From NCBI GenBank assembly GCA_000507305.1, contig DF239269.1, positions 59,304 through 123,303 on the forward strand: a stretch of DNA of 64,000 nucleotides. Direction: 5' to 3'. The translations under genes and the position numbers were made by a program. This DNA comes from Breviolum minutum Mf 1.05b.01 (Eukaryota > Sar > Dinophyceae > Suessiales > Symbiodiniaceae). This document shows, in pieces, positions 54,001 to 64,000 of this stretch. Each line of letters opens with the position of its first letter. Position 1 is the first letter of the stretch. A model generated the notes under the pieces. That model searched no databases. It was given only the letters and a program-made list of their open reading frames with translations, and was not told the origin of the DNA.

Positions 54001-57000
54001 GGAGGTTTACAAAAACCCAACATTTCCACCCACCGGACCTCCACCCACCTTTCTCCACCCACCTTTTCCCCGGCAGGAAACGCTTCAAAAGTTGAAAGCT
54101 CTTCAAGGTGGTGGTGGCAGCACTGCCGAAGAGCAGAAAGCCCAACGCATGAAGGCGGCAGCAGCTGCGGCTGTGACCTGGCAACGGTTGGGGAACTGGT
54201 ACAGGGGTTGGGGTTGGGGAACTGGAAAGGAACGGAGTTGGGGGTTCCCCATGTTGTGTGGTGTTTTATTCGAAAATTTCTGAAACATCCAGAATTACAA
54301 TCAATACTACTACGATACTATCACTATTTTTGGATGTAGTTCTATGTGTTGACTCTTGCAATTTTCGAGCAGGAATCAAAACCATGGGAGGCTTGAAAAG
54401 CAATCTCTCCTGATTCCAGTGGAAAATCATCCATCCTTGAAGCCTTCGAAACAATGCCGCTGAGGAAGAGATCACCATGTCCTTAGGACGCAAAGGCGGC
54501 GAAGTGGAGGAGGCCGAGGCCGATACAGCCGAGGCAATGCCCCCAGTGCCAGAGGAGCCATCACCGCCACCGGAACCGAAGGAACCGAAGGAGAAAGAAG
54601 AGAAGGAAGAGAAAACAGAAGCTTGGTATACTGATATAATCTGATATACATAACTTGAATATGTAGAATGCAAATTTTTGTTCTTCCTATCTGCATCCAT
54701 TCATATTTACACCAGGCGGTTGCTATGAAAGGTGATGATAAGCGAACGATTTGAAAGGCGGTCGATCCATTGAATGGCAGACTGCTGAAAACTAGCATGG
54801 TTGACTGGTTGACTTGAAAATAACCACTGAAAAAGCATAGATGTTTCGGCTTAAGGACATGAGGGCAGGACAAAGACCTTTGGGTTGTTTTTTTCCGCAC
54901 ACGCGTGTGATACACCACCCTTGGCAAACAGAGGATGATGACATCGCCCCCTGGGAGAACCTTATTTGTTCGCCCGAAAATCGCTGAGGATGATAAGATG
55001 GCCATTGTGATTCACTGGAGCAGCGTTCGGGGCTTCGGCATTTTGCGCTCACAAGTGCATGGCGAGGTGCCGGGGGACGAATGGGGCTGGATGAGAAGTT
55101 CAAGAAAGATGGCTGGCTTGAGTTTGCGTGTTGAAATTGGAAGTGCATCTTCATCTTCTTTTTTGGGTGCATGTTCAATTGTAACATCACCAAATTTGTG
55201 TGTTTTCCAATGATTTATATACTATATACTTAAATGTTCATCTGGAGAAGTGAAAAGAGTTGTAGAATGGTTGTAGTGAAATACCTTTGAGGTTGATAAT
55301 GGTTGATTATTCTTGGATGGATTGATGGTGTTTCTCCTATGGCTCTTGTTTCATATTGTCTAATGAGTCTAGGTCAGATTGTAAGAGGTTAAGCCTATAC
55401 AGTTGGACTGAGACAGCAGTATATGGCTGTCCTCAGAATCTGTGATCTCGGCAGTTTTTGCTTAAACCACACAACCATAGTTTGAAAGGAGACACCTTTT
55501 ACAAACCATTATTTCGGGTAATTACTACAGTATCCAGTCTTCATGTCAAATTCCCACAGTGTAAATACACAGGTTCAACATTTCAAAGTTCAGTATTCCC
55601 ATCCCGATCCGAAAAGAAAGGGGAACAAAATGAGAATTCGAGCCTGCAAATCTACAGAAAGACATCTTACAAAAAATCACCAACAGAGGGCAAAGCCGTA
55701 GGTCCCATGCCGTTTGGGGGCAAATTGTTGGTCCACTTTTGACCTCATTGTTGAGGTCACCTTTCAAGGGGCTTCCTTGGTGAATACGAAGGAGATGGCG
55801 GTTGGAGACATGGTGACATTTGATTTAGGCTTTGATAAGAAAAAGAACAAACCCGAGGCCATCAATATCCACAAGGCAAGGATGTTGACTCATGATATCC
55901 GGTGTGGTTTTTTGAAAAGAACTGTGCTTGAAGTCGTTGATTTCTTGTGATTTTCAGTTGGGTTGTGTTTTTTTTGGGGGGGTTTGGAGGGGCGGGGACC
56001 ATTGGTTCAAAGATGATGCTGTGCAGGTGAAGACGCCCTGTACCAAAGGGATCCAAAGGAATATACAATATTATATATATTTATTATAAATATACATGAC
56101 CGCCCAGAAAAACATCTTATCACCATATGATTCGATGTTTGTTCCCTGCAAGTTGGTTTGTTTAACTACCCTGAATGGGATGATATCACTCAACTTACAC
56201 TCTTCTGAAAAAACGAACATCAATTGCACCACCATTTTCTGCTTCAATGTTGCAGATGCCCCAAAAGGCCAATCAACGGGGAAAGTACGGACACTGTCGT
56301 TGGGTCCTCTTCGTCTACCTGGATTCCAGTAATGGGATTCACTGAAATTGCTTCATCTTTCCGGACTGTGGACCATGGTTGGGGGGCAGTTCCCAACACA
56401 TGTGAATATGATGTTATGTACTGAACATCATAGAATAATATACACAAATATAAAACACTGTAAACTGTAAATATTATTTTATGATATTTCATTGTTGCAT
56501 ACCTTTTGGTTTCCAATGCCGAAGTAGTTCCAAAAAATGCAGCCGGCAGCTACCAGGTGGGGAGCGGCGAAGCGGCGGGTGGTACGTCGACGAGTTCCAC
56601 CAAAGCGGAGGAAGGTCAGGTGAAGTGTCTTGACTGATCGCCCAGGGTTTGGAGAAGCATGGAGAAACATGGCCAAGTAAATCCCCCCCCCCCCGAAAAA
56701 AATAAAAATGAACGAATGTCCCCTCTGAAATTTTTGACCATCTTTTTTGAAAACATGTTCATTCATCGAACCCAATCATCACAATTATCAATTTTCAGGG
56801 GATACGTGGGTGTTTTTCAAGGAGGAATAGTGGAAACATGCCACCCAAAAATGGGTGACCTTAAAGCCTAAAGGGTGGAGTTTTTGGACCTCAGCTGTTT
56901 TTGGAAGCCAAAAAACAACCTAAAGATCCATGCAGGTCGATCATTTGATGATCTAAAACAGTCCAGGACTACGGGTTCATCAACAAAAAGCACCTAGATG

Positions 57001-58240
57001 GGGTGCAAATAAAACTTGGATCCAACCAGTTGGTATATTCTTTATATGTATATGAATATATACATATATAAGTATACATTTATGGTTTTACTTTTTTTGG
57101 AACAGGGGCAATGATTCTTGTTTTGGTACCATGAGCCAGGAGCCTCTATACTCTTTGCCATCTGGTCCATGCAAATGATTTTGTTTGCCGAGTGGATGAA
57201 AAAGGTTGCAGTAAAGCTAATCTAACCCTCATGGTGTTGAATTATTTGGGTGTGTGCCATTTTACTAAGCAATTTGCTGTATCTGAATTTTCACTTGTTT
57301 GGGGAATCCCGCCAATTAAACAGAGCAGGGTGTTTCATCCGGGGTTGATATTACATTAGCGTTGGTCCATGGTATGAATTTGGTGAAATGATCATTGCCT
57401 TGGCTTTTTTGGTGCCTGGATCTCAACCATCAGGAAGAGATCCTCCAGTGAGAAGGCTGAGAAAGGCAAGGAGGCTAAGGAGAAAGAGAAGGAGAAAGGT
57501 GGAAGGAAGGCTAAATCTCGCCCCTTGTCACCTCAATGCGCTGTTGGTGTTGACCCTCAACCAGCGAAATATTGGGGGACTTCTTTGGTTCACACGTCCC
57601 TGAAATACAAACATGAAATCCAAACATGGTCGTTTGGAAGATGATGTTCCTTTATGCAATGGAACATGTTGTAGACTTCATCTTAGTTTTTGGAGGTGTG
57701 TGACTTGACATTTTTATTTTTGTCCCGGGGATCGGTTGGCGGCGATCATGAATTTCCATGGCAGTTGGCCTGTGATTGTGGTTCAATTTGATAAATCCCT
57801 CAGCAGGACCCGACAGTTGCAGTGAAGAATCTCTCTCTCTCTCTCTATATATATGTATCTATTATATTTGGATTATATATGCATATGTATATATATATAT
57901 ATATGTATAGAGAATGAAAAAGGATGAAAAAGGATATGCTGCAGTCCACCAATCTGGGCGGCAGCATTTTCAGGGTGGTTTGGAGGGTACATGTCAGCAA
58001 GGAATCACATTTGCCCAAAATGACCTCATTTCGAAATATCAACAGCTTGAGGTGAACCGACCCTTTAACTTTACCTCCCGCAAAAACCTGACCCCATCAT
58101 TTTGAGGCTCCCGCCGCCGACGGTCCTCATCCAGCTCGTCATCATCCAGTTCCTCCCACAAGAAACGTCGACGAAAGTCGAAGGCCTCCAAGGACGATCG
58201 CGGGCGAGAGAAGAGTCGTTCCAAGCGGCGGAGGAGATGA
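47839..58240 (+). CDS. cold-shock-domain protein with Gly/Cys/Met-rich N-terminus and Arg/Ser tail (multi-exon gene model)
   Basis: From 53518 to the TGA at 58238-58240 eight downstream junctions keep phase, so that part is one gene. It encodes a helical AAE-rich piece, a Glu/Pro/Lys-rich linker (EEPSPPPEPKEPKEKEEKEE) and a cold-shock domain. The domain carries VRGFGILRS (compare KGFGFI, RNP1), GEVTFQGASL (compare DVFVHxSxI, RNP2) and GDMVTFDLGFDKKKNKPEAI. It ends in a basic Ser/Arg tail (SRRRRSSSSSSSSSSHKKRR). Cold-shock domains bind single-stranded RNA or DNA and RS tails are common in splicing and mRNP proteins, so an RNA-binding role is likely. Upstream exons rich in Gly/Cys/Met and in Pro/Glu/Lys are joined to it with less certainty. 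The ATG at 47839 sits 56 bases after an AG that could be a trans-splice acceptor. Confidence 0.7.
48855..48968 (+). CDS. cold-shock gene exon: Gly/His/Asp-rich (or Met-rich)
   Basis: After TTTCCTCTAAG, frame 0 reads HDGHDGGDGFNGHDGQGYGQ, then GPGPGPVGSK, and joins in phase to the next exon. Another frame gives MMMNPMMGMMAGMASMATMA, which resembles the MMMPMMMQ end of the previous exon. I prefer the first because of downstream phase. Confidence 0.45.
49040..49149. mobile_element. inverted-repeat element, family B, copy 2
   Basis: CCCTGTCTGAAACTAAC pairs with GTTAGTTTCAGGCAGTG; body AAAATGGATGGTTGGTTC as in copy 1. Confidence 0.75.
49270..49384. mobile_element. inverted-repeat element, family F
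   Basis: CTAGGTGGTGGTTTCAAATA at the left and GGTTGGTTCAACCATCAACT AG at the right, with TGGGGAAGATGAACCCATTT between. The CTAG at both ends is notable. Confidence 0.8.
49879..49957 (+). CDS. cold-shock gene exon: Lys/Pro/Glu-rich linker
   Basis: EKKKPPPEPEKKEEPKETKG then ASPTFH after CTTCCGGGCAG, ending at a strong GTGAGC donor. Composition matches the linker exon at 54443-54625. Confidence 0.55.
51897..51980 (+). CDS. cold-shock gene exon (approximate ends)
   Basis: VKSKPKEKVAESDAPKEELS RFTGG follows GGGGAG. Acidic/Lys-rich like its neighbours. The donor is not settled and phase to the next exon does not match, so another exon may intervene. Confidence 0.4.
52389..52452 (+). CDS. cold-shock gene exon: Ser/Glu-rich
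   Basis: QEGHHASASSSDEESHEESK K between CTCCTTACAG and a GTACAG donor, ending in phase 0. Confidence 0.55.
53061..53243 (+). CDS. cold-shock gene exon: Val/Pro/Glu-rich, high GC
   Basis: AETSVPSPVEVEVSTEAVAR, then PAEPEKVVPEVAESDSTDDA and PGKEK. Noticeably higher GC than its surroundings. The donor may be 53217, 53244 or 53256; all keep phase 0. Confidence 0.65.
53518..53580 (+). CDS. cold-shock gene exon
   Basis: DQKLTWPGPPPNTERMDPRM Q, 21 codons between CCCCCCTTGCAG and a GTTTAC donor, phase 0-0. Confidence 0.65.
54077..54186 (+). CDS. cold-shock gene exon: Ala/Gln-rich helix
   Basis: ETLQKLKALQGGGGSTAEEQ then KAQRMKAAAAAAVTWQ, ending in phase 2 (CG|GTTGGG), which matches the next exon. 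Confidence 0.7.
54443..54625 (+). CDS. cold-shock gene exon: acidic Pro/Glu/Lys linker
   Basis: LRNNAAEEEITMSLGRKGGE, then VEEAEADTAEAMPPVPEEPS and Pro/Lys/Glu repeats ending KTEA. Phase 2 in, 2 out (TTG|GTATAC). Confidence 0.75.
54934..55066 (+). CDS. cold-shock gene exon: N-terminal half of the cold-shock domain
   Basis: MMTSPPGRTLFVRPKIAEDD, then KMAIVIHWSSVRGFGILRSQ and VHGE. RGFGIL aligns with the RNP1 motif. Phase 2 in, 0 out. Confidence 0.78.
55756..55883 (+). CDS. cold-shock gene exon: C-terminal half of the cold-shock domain
   Basis: VTFQGASLVNTKEMAVGDMV, then TFDLGFDKKKNKPEAINIHK. GDxVxFD and PxAxNI are cold-shock hallmarks. The exon must end in phase 2: a GT donor at 55884 or a GA donor at 55881 both fit. 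Confidence 0.78.
56256..56284 (+). CDS. cold-shock gene micro-exon (29 bp)
   Basis: CPKRPINGE in the frame set by both neighbours, between AATGTTGCAG and GTACGG. Confidence 0.6.
56525..56619 (+). CDS. cold-shock gene exon: Gly/Ser/Thr-rich
   Basis: VPKNAAGSYQVGSGEAAGGT then STSSTKAEEGQ, ending CAG|GTGAAG in phase 0. Confidence 0.65.
57438..57546 (+). CDS. cold-shock gene exon: Lys/Glu-rich
   Basis: RSSSEKAEKGKEAKEKEKEK, then GGRKAKSRPLSPQCAV. Phase 0 in, 1 out. Confidence 0.7.
58107..58240 (+). CDS. cold-shock gene terminal exon: Arg/Ser tail
   Basis: SRRRRSSSSSSSSSSHKKRR, then RKSKASKDDRGREKSRSKRR RR and TGA. A serine run flanked by arginines, like RS domains of splicing factors. Phase 1 in. 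Confidence 0.75.
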
Positions 58241-59573
58241 ATTGTCGTTCCAAGGGTGCCGGTTGTGGAAATTGTGCACCTTGGCAGCCGAAGCACCCAA
58301 TAAAGAAACTGGTCATGTTGCAAAACATATGACCTGTATACCGTTTTATTTGTACAGGAACCTTGATCAACTGGAAAGAACATGAAATCTTAGCTATGTT
58401 CCAAAAAGTGAGCCAAAAATTCGGTGTCCCTCAGGTTCCTTTGCTGCGGGTCGGGGCGGCTGAAAAGCCGTGGCAGGCGGCTGGAAGGTAGATGGTAGAC
58501 GCAAAAAAAAGATTCAACGTCGCAGACTGCGAAAAAAGGATGAAAACATGCGACCTGGACCATGGGAAGTTGGAGGTAATTTTTTTTTGGGGGGTTACAC
58601 TGAGTGTCACTGGTGTACATTCAGCGTGTTGCCAGGGTGTGATGACATGATTTGGGCGGAACTCTAAAAATTCAACAACTGGAAGGTGAACATGATGGAT
58701 TTCCCGAAGGTCCAAATCATTTTGATGATAGCTCTGCTTTTTTGATGCCAAATTTCCTATCTAAAGCTCATTGAATGGGTGCAGCAACGCAGCGATGTTA
58801 AACGACTCAGGGGTGTGTTGAGTGAGATGATTTTTGCGATTTTGTTGTCCAAGTGCCAAGTGCCTTATAAAGGTTGTTTAAAAGGTGAGCCACAAACAGC
58901 CTTGCCATAGATGGACCCAAAATTGACCAACCATTTTCGGGGTGAGGTTCATCCCAGTGAGTCAAGTAGTTCAAACTATGGTTAGTAAGTTTGCTTAGCT
59001 GGGGGTGTGGGACCCCTTCCACATGGCCTAAATGGTTTATCAATGGGGGTTACTAAGTACTTACTAAGTGGGATGATCCTCCAAGGTAAGAGGGTAAAAT
59101 GCATCTTGAAACAAGGTCAGGATGCTAACACTTCTCCGGTGTTGGAGCCTCCATCTTTTTTTTCGGGCTCAAGCGGGCAAAGCACCCGTTGAAAAAGATT
59201 TCAATCAGACTCCACACCAAGAATCAAATCAGTCTCGAGGAGTTCTAATCGAATCAATCATTTCACTCTGAACCCTCCACACCTTGTTTTTTTTGAGGAA
59301 AGAGTATTGCCAATTACCACATGCTCTACAGTTCTAAAATTATATGTTACCCCCTGTAAAGCTAACATAGCCCCTGAAAATAGGCCTTCCCTCCAAAAAG
59401 ATAGTCTTCCAACCATCAGTATTCAAGGGGTAACTGTTTGTTTCAGGTAGGGCTATTCCGACCATCAATGGCGGCGAGTTTCACCCCAAAAATTCATAAG
59501 AACCACCACACTTTTCCCACAAAAAATGGCCTTTTTTATCCACACCCAAAAATGCGCCCAACCACGATCTCAG
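58241..59573. other. 3' flank and intergenic stretch
   Basis: No secure exon. Contains a family C element at 59345-59452. Confidence 0.5.
59345..59452. mobile_element. inverted-repeat element, family C, copy 3 (worn)
   Basis: TACCCCCTGTAAAGCTAACA and TAGCCCCTGAAAATAGG at the left; the right end is degraded. Confidence 0.5.
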
Positions 59574-59656
59574 TTTTTGGTGCACCAAAAAAACGGCTCC
59601 CGACCCATCAACAACTGCTTGCGAACAAAATTTCTGCCATGGTGGATGCGGAGCTG
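59574..59656 (+). CDS. possible exon of an unrecognised gene
   Basis: FGAPKKRLPTHQQLLANKIS then AMVDAEL between CGATCTCAG and a GTAAAG donor, phase 1 in and 0 out. Protein-like but no family recognised. Confidence 0.4.
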
Positions 59657-59737
59657 GTAAAGGACTCAAACCTGGTGGACCGACCTCAGTGGTTTTTGGA
59701 AATTGTTACACACAAAAGAAAGCTTGACATAGAACCT

Positions 59738-59843
59738 GGGTATTTCCAAAAATAGGGTTTTTCCCCCAAAATGGATGGTTGATAATGGAAAACCCTATTA
59801 AATTGGATGATTTGGGGGTACCACTATTTTCGGAAACATCCAC
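59738..59843. mobile_element. MITE-like inverted-repeat element, family A, copy 3
   Basis: GGGTATTTCCAAAAATAGGG and CACTATTTTCGGAAACATCC at the ends; body ATAATGGAAAACCCTATTAA is shared with copy 1. Confidence 0.8.
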
Positions 59844-60042
59844 CTGAAGCTGATGGTTTGGAAACTGATTTTCCTTTTCAATTGAGTGTCTTGTCAGGTT
59901 CCATGTTAATCTTCCAGTCTTTTTGAAGTACATACTTCAGAGGGGTCATTCAATGGGACCCAATTTGAGGGGGAAAAACAATCTTCATGCAAATTTGTTT
60001 GGAAATTCTTGAGGGATTTCGGGATTTCCCCTATACATAATA

Positions 60043-60154
60043 CTGTTGACGGAAGAAATTCCAAACAACCACCTGGGATGTAGAAAACCCTGCAAAATAC
60101 TAGGATGTTTACCGTATGAACTGGTCAGCCGGATTTCTGAACCATCAACCGTAG
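60043..60154. mobile_element. inverted-repeat element, family G, copy 3
   Basis: TACTGTTGACGGAAGAAATT on the left, and GCCGGATTTCTGAACCATCA ACCGTA on the right; the right half matches copies 1 and 2 in inverted form. Confidence 0.7.
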
Positions 60155-60363
60155 TGCATGAAGTTTTGCTTGGTACTGATGCCTGAACCTGCCAGTAGCA
60201 ATGCTTTGAAAAAGAACAACTCGTTTTCAGGCAAAAAAGTTGGAGAGTTTCCATAGATGCTTTATTTCTCGGGGTGCATGGGGGCATGGAACATTAGATT
60301 TATTGATGAGAAGGGAGGTATGGGATATTATTGTGTTTGTTTTCAAAAGTTCTTTATGTGCAG

Positions 60364-60421
60364 GGCGGTCACAAACACTATGGAAGATGTACAGTTGGAT
60401 CAGTTGTGGGATTCTCACTGA
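60364..60421 (+). CDS. possible terminal exon
   Basis: AVTNTMEDVQLDQLWDSH and TGA after TATGTGCAG, phase 2 in. It may end the gene with the exon at 59574, but the phases need another exon between. Confidence 0.35.
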
Positions 60422-61180
60422 ACTTCCTCAATATCCAAAGATGATTTCACTTGTTCTGTCCCATCCACGTTTGTCAAGAAACTCGTGCTTTTTCAACATG
60501 GCCAATTCCAATTCTCCATTTTTTCCCGGAATGGAACGCATGTGACTCCGCGAGTTTTTCACCACTGGTTGCAGTGGAGCAACTATAAATGAACCATGTA
60601 AATCTTGTGAAAGGTATTTACCCACCTCCGTCATCCAATGCCTCGAATGGGGATGGAAATCTTCCCCCCCTCAAATCTACACTGGATTTGTTAAATCAAG
60701 CTGATTTTTTTTTACTTTTTACCGGTCACCATGCATTAAGCCACCATTTGGGGAGAAGATTTTTTGGAACTTTTTTCCAAACAAACAAACATACAAACAA
60801 ACAAACAAACAAACATACAAATCCTAGAGAAAGGATTTTCTTCTCCAGTTATGTTAGATTACGACTGGATGCCCGCATCCAGCTTCCAGTCCTTGAGTCG
60901 CCTTAGCGTTGCTAATAAGTCTCTTAGCTTGGCTGAAAAAAGACCTGAAATTTCCGGTTGGTTTCCTGTTTTTGGATCTTGGAACGGCGGGATGTTCGAG
61001 GCTGTGATGGGCTACACCTTGTGCTGCTTTGTCAATTTTTTGAGTTGAGATGATTCATTTGAGATTGATGTGGGTAAAACTAACTTTGAGCCATTCAAGT
61101 GCTGTTCTATCCTTAGCAACTGGTAACACTAAGGTGCTACGCTTGGTGTTTGATTTGCTACTGCATGATGCTTGCCGAAG

Positions 61181-61333
61181 ATGGTGGTAGCGCCGGGGGA
61201 TGCCGTGGTACTTCATGGTTTGCCTAGTTTTCAAGGCTTCAACGGTCGGAGGCACGACATGGCCATGGTTGCATGGAAGGAAGCTGATCATGGACATGTG
61301 AAACCAACTCCTCTTTACGTATCCTTCCTTTAA
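61181..61333 (+). CDS. possible exon or short ORF with LHGLxSxxxxNGR motif
   Basis: Reads MVVAPGDAVVLHGLPSFQGF, then NGRRHDMAMVAWKEADHGHV, to a TAA. VxLHGLxSxxxxNGxxG is a motif I associate with small SH3-like modules of many dinoflagellate proteins. It follows an AG at 61179-61180, so it may be an exon and not a full gene. Confidence 0.4.
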   Translation: MVVAPGDAVVLHGLPSFQGFNGRRHDMAMVAWKEADHGHVKPTPLYVSFL

Positions 61334-62360
61334 ACAAAGGGGAGAACGATTGGGGGAAAACTGATTTCTGATACAGCCCGGAGTAATTTTTTTGCATGAG
61401 ACGGTTATGAAATGTTCTGAAGACACCGCCACATGGTAGTTAGTTTAAGGAGAATGCCTTTAGGGACCTTAATTCAGGTTCAGGAACTAGAATCAATATC
61501 GGTTCAATTGCCGATACATAGATACACGTAGTAATAATCTTACTAAAAACAAAGTGATACAAGTAGTAATAATCTTACGAAAAACAAAGTGATAATTTTG
61601 ATGATAATTCTAGTGTACAAATGATGCTAATCTAATGATAGTGATAGAAATAATAGCTATATACAGTGCTTGAAAAGTACGTAGATGGCACAGTCCCTCC
61701 ATTTTACTTTGTGGATCCTTTACTAAAATACCTTTTGGTATCGGCAAGCCATCTATTTTGACCTTATATTATATATAATGTTTACATTCCCTGTCGAAGT
61801 TCAATGAGTTGATCCAACTGGAAACTTCCAGATGGAAGGATCCAATTTTGTATGGGAGGCTGCTTTCCGGGCCGGTCATCCGGATTGCCTTCGAGGAAAC
61901 TTACATTCGAAAGGATTATTTTCCCCATGTTCTAAGAGGAAATGCATCTAACAATTGTTGATGTTCGTTACTCATGGGAACTTTAGCACGGAAATCCGTG
62001 CAGATAAAACCCGTGGTCCCCAGAGTTAAGACCGGGATATCACCTACTGGCCTGTGCAGCGCCTAAAATTTTCTGAAAAGAACGCTTTGGCAATGCTTGG
62101 GATGATTTGTCTGAGAAAAACAAGTTTGAACTTTGCTTTGTAAGAAGGGAATTTGGACGAGAGAGCTATAATGATTGTCAATGTGAATAACTTTGTTTCA
62201 TAGTGTCGATGGCTGAAATCCTGCACCAATTGAGGTATGTCAAACCTTATCAAACATGGAATGTTCGGAATATTCTTCATCTCAACAGTTGCAGTGATTT
62301 TGGGCATCACAAGTAAGGCCTTCCTGAGACAGTTTTGATAGTCTCATCTTGATTTGTCAG

Positions 62361-62412
62361 GGGCCGTGTGGAGCAGTTGGTGGCTGGCGATACGCAGCTG
62401 GGCTTCTGGTGA
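62361..62412 (+). CDS. possible terminal exon
   Basis: GRVEQLVAGDTQLGFW and TGA after TTGATTTGTCAG, phase 2 in. Probably the end of a gene whose upstream exons are not resolved. Confidence 0.4.
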
Positions 62413-62570
62413 AAATTCAATCTGCCTTTCCGGGGACATTTTCGCAGGAGGGAAAATGTCGGTAAGTGATGATGAGGGCTGTGTTTCAGGTTTTGGGGTG
62501 GGATGATGATATATCAGATGTCACCCTATTGGAGATGTATACGAATCAAACTGCCGGCCCCGTAAAATAA

Positions 62571-62678
62571 CCCTGGAAGATGAACATAGAAGCTGAAAAT
62601 GATGGTTTGGAAGGAAGATTATTTCCTTAGATTCCAGGGGTGTATTCTGAGGTTTCATGTTGATCTTCCGTGTTATCC
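62571..62678. mobile_element. inverted-repeat element, family E
   Basis: CCTGGAAGATGAACATAGAA pairs imperfectly with TTTCATGTTGATCTTCCG; body GATGGTTTGGAAGGAAGATT. Confidence 0.7.
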
Positions 62679-63415
62679 TTCAATAGTTGTTTAGCATGCG
62701 TCAATGATTCCAAAATCACGACATTTTCTGCTGTATATTTCTGGCGATTCCGGTTTGGGACTTAGAATCAATTGCTCTGAAGCCTGCGTCTTTCTGGGTG
62801 AAATATGGTGACCGACTCTGGGTATGCTAGCCGGATTTTGGTTGCGATGATTTTCCTCAGTCATGATGTTTACTTTTCCACATGATGAGGAAAAAGGTCT
62901 TTGAATATTTTGCTAACTTGAGTAATTACGGTGAACTCAACTCAACTATAAAAAGAGTGCGTCAACATAATTCATGATTGTTATCGCCGGTTAGCGCTGT
63001 TTTTGGGACATAATTCAACAACTAGTCAGGTCCCCTGAAATCAATGGTTGGAAGATCTGTTTCTTGTTGTTTAGATGTCCATTTTTAGGAAACATCTTCG
63101 TAGTTTTCCGGGGTGTAACATACACCCCTGACAAGGAAAACAATGGAACCTAACAATCACTGAATCAATCATTTTCCAACCCTTCCATTTTGGGGTTCAA
63201 CAAAAATCTTCATTTTCCATGGTTTTTCGTGTCATGAGCTTTCAGGCATGTTTGTTTCCCTCCTCAAACTGAGGTACCATGTCCGACTCTCTGGAGGTTT
63301 ACGTGTGCAGGCAGGGGGGGTCGGTCGAGTCATGACACGACATGTGTGGGTGTTGAAGGATTGAATCATTCGAAAAAATCCGGGAGGAGAGAAGTGGACA
63401 CACATGGATATCTGT

Positions 63416-63620
63416 GGTGGTGGCAACTCAAATACTGGGTGGTGGTTTCATATATTTTTTATGTTCACCCCTATTTGGGGAAGATTTCCAATTTGGCTTA
63501 CAATTTTCAATTGGGTTGAAACCACCAACCATGAATATGTTTTATTTTCATCCCGATTTTGGGGAAATGATTCAATTTGACAAGCATATTTTTCAAATGG
63601 GTTGGTTCAACCACCAACTA
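63416..63620. mobile_element. two tandem inverted-repeat elements, family F
   Basis: Two units, each with GGGGAA(A)(G/T)AT and ending GGTTGAAACCACCAAC and GGTTCAACCACCAACTAG. Tandem copies suggest insertion of one element next to another. Confidence 0.75.
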
Positions 63621-64000
63621 GATATGATATATCAATCTCCAACCCCCACACTCTTTAGTGATAAGATTTTTTTTTTAGATCTCCACCTTTCAAACAACAC
63701 AATGTGAGAAATCGTTTTGAGATTTGAAGTCTTCTGTATATTAGTCTTTTTCAAAATGGGAAGAAGTCCATATTCTGAATCGACTTTTGATTGATTGTTT
63801 GATAGATGCGTTTACGTATTCAGGCGACCTCGGTATATAGTCATCATGTGATCTGAAGTGGTGAAATGATGCTTTGTAAGGATGTGGGAATCCCTCCAAA
63901 ATGCCCATTGCTTGGTGAATTGAAGATAACGATTACAAGCCGATGGGGTGAGCTGAGTGAAAAGATACATGATATGACAGCTGAGTGTAAGGAAACATGA

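Larger units (their letters stand above)
62413..64000. other. repeat-bearing stretch, no gene recognised
   Basis: Holds inverted-repeat elements at 62571-62678, 63027-63120 and 63416-63620. No exon-like frame seen. Confidence 0.55.

Noticed and set aside
55067..55755. Missing exon for a canonical DVFVH motif in the cold-shock domain
   Set aside because: Direct joining of 55066 to 55756 keeps the frame and gives GEVTFQGASL at the expected place, so an extra exon is not required.

Overview
The window looks like dinoflagellate nuclear DNA, probably from a Symbiodiniaceae- or Polarella-like genome. Genes are broken into tiny exons (26-180 bp) separated by long repeat-filled introns. About a quarter of the introns in the best-resolved gene start with GC instead of GT, and acceptors are often AG|G. 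The one long intronless gene carries what looks like a decayed copy of the dinoflagellate spliced leader just before its start codon. All exon models here were built by hand from reading-frame continuity, splice dinucleotides and remembered family motifs; no alignment or transcript was available.

Layout. 1-8455: no gene recognised; a degenerate minisatellite, several microsatellites, a cluster of GCGTAGGC words and short inverted-repeat elements. 9891-38750 (+): one very large gene for a membrane-bound class I cyclic-nucleotide phosphodiesterase. Its N-terminal half has a channel/voltage-sensor-like segment, a transmembrane helix, a probable extracytoplasmic sensor region, a second transmembrane helix and a HAMP-like acidic linker. 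The C-terminal half is the PDE catalytic domain. Inside one of its introns (31274-34304), on the same strand, sits a complete intronless VPS45 gene (31775-33517), best explained as a retrogene that landed in the host intron. 39793-43834 (+): a small multi-exon gene of unknown function. 44396-44719 (-): an isolated ORF. 47839-58240 (+): a multi-exon gene with a Gly/Cys/Met-rich N-terminus, Pro/Glu/Lys-rich low-complexity linkers, a cold-shock domain and an Arg/Ser tail, probably an RNA-binding protein. 59574-62412 (+): fragments of one or two further genes. 62413-64000: repeats only.

The non-coding sequence is dense with roughly 90-120 bp hairpin-like elements with terminal inverted repeats. 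At least eight families can be told apart by eye, and several have copies both in introns and between genes. They resemble non-autonomous MITE or introner-type DNA transposons. A 102-base run of N at 36072-36173 lies between near-identical direct repeats, in the interval where the exon with the PDE purine-binding glutamine should be.

The genes show no operon-like relation. The PDE would degrade cAMP/cGMP under control of a membrane sensor, VPS45 would act in endosome/Golgi SNARE assembly, and the cold-shock/RS protein would act on RNA.
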